Positions 15,824-21,663 of a stretch of 21,663 bases of DNA are shown here, piece after piece (positions within the stretch are counted from its first letter, which is position 1; each line of letters begins with the position of its first letter). Source of the stretch: a bacterium (GTDB lineage Bacteria; Tectomicrobia; Entotheonellia; Entotheonellales; Entotheonellaceae); the NCBI GenBank assembly GCA_027294925.1, contig JAPULM010000063.1, positions 1 to 21,663 on the forward strand, written 5' to 3'. The position numbers were made by a program, and so were the translations under genes. The notes beneath the pieces were generated by a model. The model saw only the letters and a program-made list of their open reading frames with translations. It ran no database searches and was not told where the DNA came from.

Positions 15824-17037
15824 GGCAGGCGGACTCCTCGTAAAATACGGCGCAGAATTTGTTGTAGGAGTTCGTCGCGGTGATGGAGAATACGATCGCC
15901 TGCAAAGCGCAGCGCTGCGTTAAGGTACGGTATCGGCCGTTTGCCGAGTAGGGTATGAACCAGCACCTCGTGCAAAATGAGCCGATGGTTAAGCACATCA
16001 TAGGCGACTGTCGCAATGTCGGTCGGCATCACATGGGCGCGGCCTGCCTGCTGCGGTGAGGTGCCCAGGAATGCCTCTACTTTTGCGTAGTTCATCAAAA
16101 ATAATGAGGCGCGGGGCGAGGCGCCGATTTGCACCACAGAACGTCCATCGACCGTCAGGTCAGCAAGGCAGGCGGCGTGTAGCGGTGTTTCCGGACGTGT
16201 GGCGCGGACCAGATCAACGGCATAGCCGATAACTGCCGGATCAATATAGGTGTGTTGCCGGATAAAGTCTCGCATGGCGACGACCTGCGCGGCATTCAGA
16301 CAGGCCATCGATTGGCGCGAAGTTGCCGAGTAGTGGCCGACGCGTTGCAGCATGTCAACTTCTTGCTGGCGCGGGATATAATCAATGCGAATCTTGGCAA
16401 TGAAACGGTCCAGCTCTGCCTCAATTAAGGGATAGGTGCCTTCCTGCTCGATCGGGTTTTGATTGGCTAGAACCAGAAACGGCTCCTCAAGCTGATAGGT
16501 CGTGGTGTCAATGCTCACCTCGCGCTCCGCCATGGCTTGCAAGAGGGCGCCTTTGACCTCGGGGCGGGCGCGGTTGATTTCATCGATTAGCACGATATTG
16601 GCAAAGATAGGCCCTTTCTGAAACACCAGGGTGTTGGTGGTGGGATCGGTATCGTAGTAGCCAAGGATATCATTGGGCCGTTTGTCGGCGTCCATCTGGA
16701 TGCGCGAGAAGGGCGCCTGCAGAAGGGCGGCAAGGGTTTCCGATAGGAGGGTTTTGGCGGTGCCGGGGACCGCTTCGAGTAGAATATGACCGCAGACGGT
16801 CTTGCCCGGTTTAATCTGCCCATCGGCAAAGAGTCCCATCACGACACGCCGTACGATATGCGGCAGGCCCACCACAAAGTGGTTGATGCCATCCATCAGT
16901 TGATAAGCCGCCTGCCGTGTTGTCTGGCGTTGTTCGATAATGTCCTGAGGCTCTTGGGCTGCATTGGGCCAAGTAGCGAGCTGCGCCTGTAGTTCTTCCC
17001 CTATGGTTTCCGGTATATCGGGTATCGGTGTGGCCAT
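15820..17037 (-). CDS. MoxR-family AAA+ ATPase
   Basis: Protein of 405 residues, the first gene of the minus-strand operon. MoxR ATPases act as chaperone-like motors that mature or activate partner proteins, often metal-centre insertion or envelope functions. The Walker A segment is 'EAVPGTAKT' (residues 88-96), followed by 'PNDILG' at 121-126 and Walker B 'IVLIDEINRARPE' at 148-160. Sensor-region 'LANQNPIEQEGTYPLIEAELDRF' and 'GASPRASLFL' are also present, all diagnostic for MoxR. Length is somewhat above the usual ~320-350 residues because of a longer N-terminus and a C-terminal extension. Start ATG 17037 has no strong Shine-Dalgarno site, while a consensus TATAAT lies 74 bases upstream. 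Confidence 0.94.
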   Translation of the reverse strand: MATPIPDIPETIGEELQAQLATWPNAAQEPQDIIEQRQTTRQAAYQLMDGINHFVVGLPHIVRRVVMGLFADGQIKPGKTVCGHILLEAVPGTAKTLLSETLAALLQAPFSRIQMDADKRPNDILGYYDTDPTTNTLVFQKGPIFANIVLIDEINRARPEVKGALLQAMAEREVSIDTTTYQLEEPFLVLANQNPIEQEGTYPLIEAELDRFIAKIRIDYIPRQQEVDMLQRVGHYSATSRQSMACLNAAQVVAMRDFIRQHTYIDPAVIGYAVDLVRATRPETPLHAACLADLTVDGRSVVQIGASPRASLFLMNYAKVEAFLGTSPQQAGRAHVMPTDIATVAYDVLNHRLILHEVLVHTLLGKRPIPYLNAALRFAGDRILHHRDELLQQILRRILRGVRLP

Positions 17038-17083
17038 GCTGGTAGGGCGTCATTCCAAAGGGTAGTATTTCCCGACCTCTATC

Positions 17084-17099
17084 GTCTTGCAGACAAGAC
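17084..17099. promoter_or_regulatory. Inverted repeat in the MoxR operon leader
   Basis: GTCTTG (17084-17089), spacer CAGA, CAAGAC (17094-17099): six-base perfect arms between the candidate -10 box and the MoxR start. It could be an operator or a small leader hairpin. A similar string, CTTGACAGACAAG, overlaps the candidate promoter near 953-965. Confidence 0.3.
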
Positions 17100-17110
17100 A
17101 TCACTATAGC

Positions 17111-17140
17111 ATTATAAGGGAAGTCTCCACAGGACACTAC
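17111..17140 (-). promoter_or_regulatory. Candidate promoter of the MoxR operon
   Basis: A perfect TATAAT lies on the minus strand at 17116-17111, 74 bases before the MoxR ATG. A -35 hexamer at 16-18 bases spacing is poor (TAGTGT), so the site may need an activator or may not be real. Confidence 0.4.
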
Positions 17141-17221
17141 CCATCATGGCGTGCGCGCAACGACTTTGATCTTCTGGGGGGTGCGGCCGGGAAGGTGAAG
17201 CGAAAAGTGGCACTATTTTTC

Positions 17222-17430
17222 TTATCCACAGCAGTCGCGCTGATGTGCGTCTGGACAATCCCATCTACGAACCGATCTGGGCGGAATGTGAGCGTTTGAA
17301 TGTACCAGTGGCCTTTCACGGTGCGCGGCATCAAACACCCGGTGGCCTTTATGGAACTGCTGTTCGGCGGTGTGCTGGGGCGCCATCCGGATTTGTGTTT
17401 CTCGAAGCCGGTTGTCGACGTAGGGGCGCC
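17222..17430 (+). pseudogene. Amidohydrolase-2 family remnant with frameshifts
   Basis: Pieces of one protein are seen in alternate frames. 'RLDNPIYEPIWAECERLNVPVAFHG' runs from 17248, then a frame change leads to 'HPVAFMELLFGGVLGRHPDL' (about 17335-17394), and a further change to 'VFLEAG' (about 17395-17412). This order is the middle of an amidohydrolase-2 barrel; compare 'FLMGVVYGGVLERYPQVRVVLGESG' in the intact gene at 6409-7548. No start, metal-binding N-terminus or C-terminus is present. It is a dead internal fragment, different from the intact copy, so it is not a recent duplication. Confidence 0.7.
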
Positions 17431-17754
17431 AAACTTTGTGGTGGCGCCCTGTTGACCGTCTATCTTCTTCCTACAGGTGTTTCCTGCCTTGCGTTCGGTC
17501 ATATTTCACGACGCCGTGGCCATGTCTTGTAAGTTAGTGGGTGGCATAATTGGGGTGCGTTCCCATTTTTGATAAGCACAGCTGGTCTGGCCACAATCCT
17601 GCTTGGCCTGGCCAATCGTGTGCGTCTCAAGATGTCGGAAAAGCTTCGGGAAGTCTACGAATTTCGCCCTAAAGAATTGGCAGGCAAAGCCGCCCGCACC
17701 TTAACAGGGTTGGGGTTGCTTCTAAGGTTCCGGTACGGGCATTATTTTCCGGAT
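17431..17754. other. Gene-poor strip with an unassigned open frame
   Basis: About 320 bases between the amidohydrolase remnant and the next supported ORF. A plus-strand open frame from about 17569 to 17814 encodes a protein-like stretch ('MSEKLREVYEFRPKELAGKAARTL', then 'RYGHYFPDLLDGIIDRSG'), but it has no ribosome site and I do not recognise it. It may be another decayed gene piece. No RNA gene or mobile-element end is visible. Confidence 0.35.
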
Positions 17755-18126
17755 TTACTCGATGGAATCATAGACAGGAGCGGAGTTTGGTGTGACTTCA
17801 CGGGCATCCGATAGATCTAATATGTCTGGGCTCGGTGGGTCTTCGGGAACATCGGGCTCTAAGGTAGTGCCGGCGCGTCGCAGTGTGACGATTGAGCCTG
17901 CCCATCCATACACGGTGATTCGGTCGTCAGCCACAACTAGTTCCAAGGTGTCTCCACCTGGGCCGTGGGCCGTAATCTCAACCGTGTCTTCCGGGGCTAT
18001 TGTATACGATTCTGCCCAGGGCTCAAGGTCGCATGGTAGTGGATTAGAACACGCATTGCTGACCCGTAAGGTCATCGTGATCTTTTGTGCTTTTACATCA
18101 ACAACTTGCATGAATGTCTTATCCAT
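17755..18126 (-). CDS. Hypothetical protein, 123 residues
   Basis: ATG 18126, stop just before the decayed strip. The protein looks genuine: a beta-rich pattern ('KITMTLRVSNACSNPLPCDLEPWAESYTI', 'DTLELVVADDRITVYGW') and an acidic Pro-rich tail ('PDVPEDPPSPDILDLSD'). There is no signal peptide or membrane span. Two cysteines lie seven residues apart near residue 26. It starts one base after the stop of the upstream small ORF, so the two may be translated together. There is no clear Shine-Dalgarno site. I do not recognise a family. Confidence 0.5.
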   Translation of the reverse strand: MDKTFMQVVDVKAQKITMTLRVSNACSNPLPCDLEPWAESYTIAPEDTVEITAHGPGGDTLELVVADDRITVYGWAGSIVTLRRAGTTLEPDVPEDPPSPDILDLSDAREVTPNSAPVYDSIE

Positions 18127-18127
18127 A

Positions 18128-18415
18128 TCATTTTAAGAGATCAACCGCTGTTTGCAACAAGTCCGCCCGGCCAGCAGCACTTGGATTGCGTGGATTGCGT
18201 GGATTGCGTTCCATCTCATAGCGATAAAGATCACACCATTGGAGGATAGGCCAAATAAAAGCCATTTTATCGCTGGGCCCCTCCGGAGCGCAATCCTGAA
18301 ACGCCCCTGGGGCATCCTCGTACCCCCGCTGGCGGCCATCTCTTGCAGGCGACAGTGGCGGCCTTGCCAAAGCGGCTCGCAGCGCGGCAATGCGCGGTCT
18401 AGACATGCAGGTCAA
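18128..18415 (-). CDS. Hypothetical small protein or fragment, up to 95 residues
   Basis: Open frame from a TTG at 18415 (an ATG at 18406 is also in frame) to TGA 18130-18128. The middle ('SDKMAFIWPILQWCDLYRYEMERN') looks protein-like and is followed by NPR repeats encoded by the 9-base tandem repeat and an Ala/Leu helix. The stop is one base from the next ATG, typical of coupled genes. The start is doubtful, so it may be the 3' remnant of a longer gene cut by the same event that truncated the methyltransferase gene beyond it. No family recognised. Confidence 0.35.
   Translation of the reverse strand: MTCMSRPRIAALRAALARPPLSPARDGRQRGYEDAPGAFQDCAPEGPSDKMAFIWPILQWCDLYRYEMERNPRNPRNPSAAGRADLLQTAVDLLK
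18183..18209. repeat. 9-bp tandem repeat, three copies
   Basis: GGATTGCGT occurs three times head to tail with no mismatch. In the minus-strand small ORF it encodes NPR units, keeping the frame. A slippage-prone microsatellite; copy number may vary. Confidence 0.9.
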
Positions 18416-18484
18416 GATGGGTTATGGTAGCGTTTTAGGGGTTTCCCCTCGCCAGGGCCTCGGGACGGCAGCTGGGGGGGCGAT

Positions 18485-21298
18485 GTGCGTCGGCTGGTGG
18501 ATGCTCCCGCGTTTCACATGAATCTGGCGTGCGGCGATTCGCTATATCACGGTCGGCAGCGACAACAGACGTTAGGCGACTGGACGGACGAGTCGCACTA
18601 TTTCCACACCGAAGACGCCGAGACTCTCTCCCGCATTTTAAGGGAAGGAACCTTTCACGTCGTCGTCGCGAATCCACCCTATATCACGCCCAAGGACCGT
18701 GCGGCGAATCAGGTCTATCGGAAGCTGTATCCGAAGACGTGTCACATGAAGTATTCGCTGGCCGTGCCGTTCATGGAGCGGGTCTTTCGGCTGGCGGTGC
18801 GTGGGGGGATTCACCATGGAGACACGGAGAGCACCGAGAAATCAGGGAGTGGCGATGCGGCTGGGTTCACCGGGCAAATTACGGCCAGCAGCTTTATGAA
18901 GCGTGAGTTTGGCAAGAAGTTGATCGAAGATTTCTTCCCGGATGTGGAATTATCACATGTGATTGACACGCAATGCGTTCACCTGCCGGGACATGGCACA
19001 AGTACGTTGATTGTGTTTGGTCGAAATCGGCTACCACTGTCCAAATCTGTCAGAGTTGTCAGCACCCTGAAGAACGAGGAACCAAAACCTCCTGTCCCGT
19101 CTTCCGGAAAAGTTTGGCACTCAGTTATTGCACAGGTGGACGTTCCAAACAGTGAAAGCGAGTTTGTAACGGTCTCCGATTTTGAGCGTGAGATATTGCG
19201 CGCGCACCCGTGGTCCATCGGCGGTGGCGGCGCAGCTGAACTAAAGCGGACGCTCGATGGTAGTTCTACTGCGGTTCTTGACGATTTCGTTGACTCGATA
19301 GGATTCGCTAGTTTTCCGGGACAAGATGAGGCCTTTGTTGCCGACCTAGGCTCCCTACTTCGGTCTCACGTGCCGGAGCAGTACATCAAACAATTCGTCG
19401 TTGGAGAAACGGTTCGCGACTGGACAATTAGCCGGGCAGAACATGCATTTGCTCCTTATGACGACGCTTATGATTCGCTGAAACTCGACGAATCAAGTCA
19501 CTGGGCTCGGAGGCTATGGCCAATGAGAACAGCTATCGGTGGCGTTGTCTCGTTTGGAGGTCGTACGCGGCTCGAATGTGGTGACGAATGGTGGACTTGG
19601 TATCGTTGGATTCCAGAAAAATACCTCACTCAACTGTCGATCGTTTTTGCATTCGTCGCAACGGACAATCACTTCGTGTTGGACCGCGGCGATAATGTTT
19701 TCAAACAATCGGCTCCTGTCATAAAATTGCCTTCCGACGCACTGGAATCGGATCACCTTACTCTTCTTGGTCTTCTCAACTGCTCAACTGCATCGTTTTG
19801 GATGAAGCAGGTGTTTCAAGACAAAGGCGGAGGAGGAATTGGCGGAGGGATTTCCGCCGAGGCTTGGGAACACAGGTTCGAACATGACGGAACAAAACTC
19901 AGCAGACTACCACTTCCGATTCAGCCACCGACCAGGGCCGGCAAGCTTGACTCGTTAGGCTCCCAACTCGCGTCAAGTGCTCCACGCCGCATGCTTTCGG
20001 GACACAAATCTTCGAGCCGTGAAGTCAGGGTTGATAAACTGGTCGATGCAGGGCGAGAGCACCAAGACTTGAGAAAAGCAATTGCAAGGTCGCAAGAAGA
20101 CCTCGACTGGGAATGCTACCGTCTTTACGGTTTGCTTGAGGACGACCTGACTTACCCAACAGAAAAACCACTGGGCATCCAGCTCGGCGAGCGTGCCTTC
20201 GAGATTGTGCTGGCCCGCAGGATGGCCCTCGGCGAAGTTCAGACCAAGTGGTTCGAGCGGCACGGCAGCACGCCCATTACTGAACTGCCCGATCACTGGC
20301 CCGACGATTACAAGCGGCTCGTCGAACGGCGGATTGCGGCCATCGAAACCAATCCGCAAATCGCCCTGATCGAACAGCCCGAATACAAACGTCGCTGGAA
20401 CACTGAACCGTGGGACTCGCAGGTTCAGCGCGCACTCCGCTCATGGCTGCTCGATCAGTTGGAGAGCTACTTCGACTTCGATGGCCGCATGAACGACGAG
20501 GAGAAGCCCACTTCTCAGATTGAAATCTGCCTCATCTCCGTCGCAAAGCTGGCCGACATCGCGCGGCAGGATGAGCAATTTATGGAGGTAAGCGAAGTCT
20601 ATTGCAATGACCCCGCCTTCGATGTGCAGAAACTGGTCGACGAACTGGTTCAGGGCGAACACGTCCCTCTGCTGCCGATCCTGCGCTACAAGCCCAACGG
20701 TCTTCGCAATCGCGCCGAGTGGGAAAAGACCTGGGAACTTCAGCGACTGGAAGACAAGCTGCATGCCGGCGCTGTCAAACTTGATGAGTACGAGTTAACC
20801 GACAAGCAACGCGAAGACATCGCCCTGTGGCAGACGGATACGCCTGTCGAACACCGAACCGACGATCGCGAACTGGATGCGATTCTCGCGATTCCCGTAC
20901 CACCGAAATACAAGAGCGCCGACTTCATCTCGAGCGGCGGAGCCCGTTACTGGTCACTGCGCGGCAAGCTGGACGTGTCCAAAGAACGCTGGGTCAGCTT
21001 CCCTCACTGCGAAGGGCCCGATGGCACGCTCAGCGCCTACTACGTCGACGTCCAGGAACGCCTCGGCGGCCGCGACGATCCTTGCCTAATCCCCCTTCTA
21101 GCCGGAGTCATCGAGCTACTGCCCTGGCTGCGGCAATGGCACCACGAAATCGACCCCGAATACAACCAACGCATGGACGAAGTCTACGAAGGCTTCGTCA
21201 CCGAAGAAGCCAAGGCCCTGAACCTGACCATCGAAGAAATCAAAGCCTGGCAACCACCGAAGAAGGCATCGAAACGATCACGGGCCAAGAAAGCGTAA
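18485..21298 (+). pseudogene. pglX: BREX-type adenine DNA methyltransferase PglX/BrxX, 5'-truncated
   Basis: Open frame of 937 residues from GTG 18485; an in-frame TAG at 18428 closes it upstream. The N6-adenine methyltransferase motif NPPY lies at residues 63-66, followed by 'CHMKYSLAVPFMERVF', 'GFTGQITASSFMKREFGKKLIE' and 'GHGTSTLIVFGRN', characteristic of PglX. Later come 'GTKLSRLPLP' and 'LDWECYRLYGL', also standard. Family members are usually about 1,200 residues. The missing N-terminus should hold the SAM-binding DPACGSGHF motif, and nothing like it is found upstream. The fragment begins in the segment just after that motif ('NLACGDSLYHG'). PglX marks host DNA in BREX phage defence; without motif I this copy should be inactive unless supplied by another polypeptide. 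An 18-residue extra segment (109-126) and a lower-GC middle are odd. The stop lies 10 bases before the next gene. I call it a probable pseudogene or split gene. Confidence 0.82.
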
Positions 21299-21308
21299 AG
21301 GAGCCGAC

Positions 21309-21663
21309 ATGTTTGTCGATAGCATTTCACTCGAAAACATCCGCACGTTCGCGGCCAAAAAGACGGTGACCTTCAATCACCCGGACAGCGAGTACGGTGA
21401 AGGCCACGAATTGCCACATGCCCCGAAGCTCAAGAATGTCAATCTTCTGTTCGGGGAGAACGCATGTGGTAAGACCACCATACTTGAATCCGTTGCGCTC
21501 GCCGCGCTCGGGCCTGCGGTCAATGAATCGCGTATTGCACCGCGACCATTGGTTCGATTCTCGCCCACGACCCGAAAACCTTCCGCACGCGAAAGAAGCA
21601 AAGAGGGGCGAATACAAGTGAACCTCACGCTTCATGACACAGAGGTTCTGAAGTTGCGAGACG
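21309..21663 (+). CDS. AAA/SMC-like ATPase, N-terminal part (runs off window)
   Basis: The first 118 residues are visible. ATG 21309 has AAAGGAG six bases upstream, overlapping the stop of the methyltransferase gene, so the two are in one operon. The start 'MFVDSISLENIRTF' and the Walker A 'GENACGKTTILES' (residues 49-61) are typical of RecF/SMC-like AAA ATPases (AAA_15/AAA_23 group) found beside methyltransferases and nucleases in defence islands. Walker B and any C-terminal nuclease domain lie beyond the window, so whether it is an OLD-like nuclease, a BREX accessory or another system cannot be decided. Confidence 0.8.
   Translation, partial: MFVDSISLENIRTFAAKKTVTFNHPDSEYGEGHELPHAPKLKNVNLLFGENACGKTTILESVALAALGPAVNESRIAPRPLVRFSPTTRKPSARERSKEGRIQVNLTLHDTEVLKLRD

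Noticed and set aside
18183..18209. Possible CRISPR-like repeat
   Set aside because: Three contiguous 9-base units with no spacers; this is a simple tandem repeat.
17040..18480. Insertion sequence or attachment site as cause of the decayed strip
   Set aside because: I found no terminal inverted repeats, transposase motifs, tRNA gene or flanking direct repeats that would support one.
18128..18484. Missing PglX N-terminus in another frame (simple frameshift)
   Set aside because: None of the plus-strand frames upstream shows DPACGSGHF-like sequence or other methyltransferase similarity, so a local frameshift does not explain the truncation.
1..21663. A variant genetic code with TGA as Trp or Gly
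   Set aside because: TGA ends ordinary full-length genes here (sulfatase 943-945, first permease 3516-3518, DUF58 gene 14935-14933), tryptophan is written TGG, and the two in-frame TGAs sit at cysteine positions, not Trp or Gly positions.

Overview
The window reads as a chromosomal segment of a Gram-negative bacterium of moderately high GC. It has an apolipoprotein N-acyltransferase (so an outer membrane with lipoproteins), Sec signal peptides and good Shine-Dalgarno sites. I cannot fix the taxon; amidohydrolase-rich, sulfatase-bearing, selenoprotein-using lineages such as Tectomicrobia or deltaproteobacteria-like groups would fit, but this is only an impression. The standard genetic code is in use: TGA ends several ordinary genes here.

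Layout. (1) 1-4348, plus strand: 3' part of a choline-sulfatase-type sulfatase, then a carbohydrate ABC importer (binding protein plus two permeases, no ATPase in the window), with a hairpin between the binding-protein and permease genes. A small ribbon-helix-helix protein follows at 4392-4730. (2) 4911-6296: the most striking part. Two convergent genes meet stop codon to stop codon, and each carries an in-frame TGA exactly where its family has the catalytic cysteine. The plus gene is a two-domain rhodanese (TGA in place of C of the CxxGxR loop). The minus gene is a peroxiredoxin/AhpC-TSA-like protein (TGA in place of the first C of CxxC). Both TGAs are followed at once by a stem-loop with the geometry of a bacterial SECIS element. 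I interpret both as selenoproteins that ordinary gene calling would cut in two. (3) 6409-8231: an amidohydrolase-2 family enzyme (minus) and a 7Fe-type ferredoxin (plus) with a palindromic operator-like site upstream. (4) 8391-17037, minus strand: a compact MoxR operon in the order MoxR AAA+ ATPase, DUF58 protein, large exported BatD-like protein, VWA membrane protein, TPR-like membrane protein, second VWA membrane protein, and finally apolipoprotein N-acyltransferase. Several genes overlap by 4 to 29 bases. (5) 17040-18430: a degraded strip with a frameshifted amidohydrolase remnant, two small tightly spaced minus-strand ORFs of unknown function and a 9-base tandem repeat. (6) 18485-21663: a defence-island edge, with a 5'-truncated PglX/BrxX-type BREX DNA methyltransferase followed by the start of an AAA ATPase that runs off the window.

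How the genes fit together: the sulfatase and importer suggest release and uptake of sulfated or sulfate-esterified substrates. The rhodanese and peroxiredoxin pair suggests a selenium-dependent sulfur-transfer or thiol-redox function. The MoxR/VWA cassette is a chaperone-like envelope module. The PglX fragment marks a phage-defence locus that has been rearranged.
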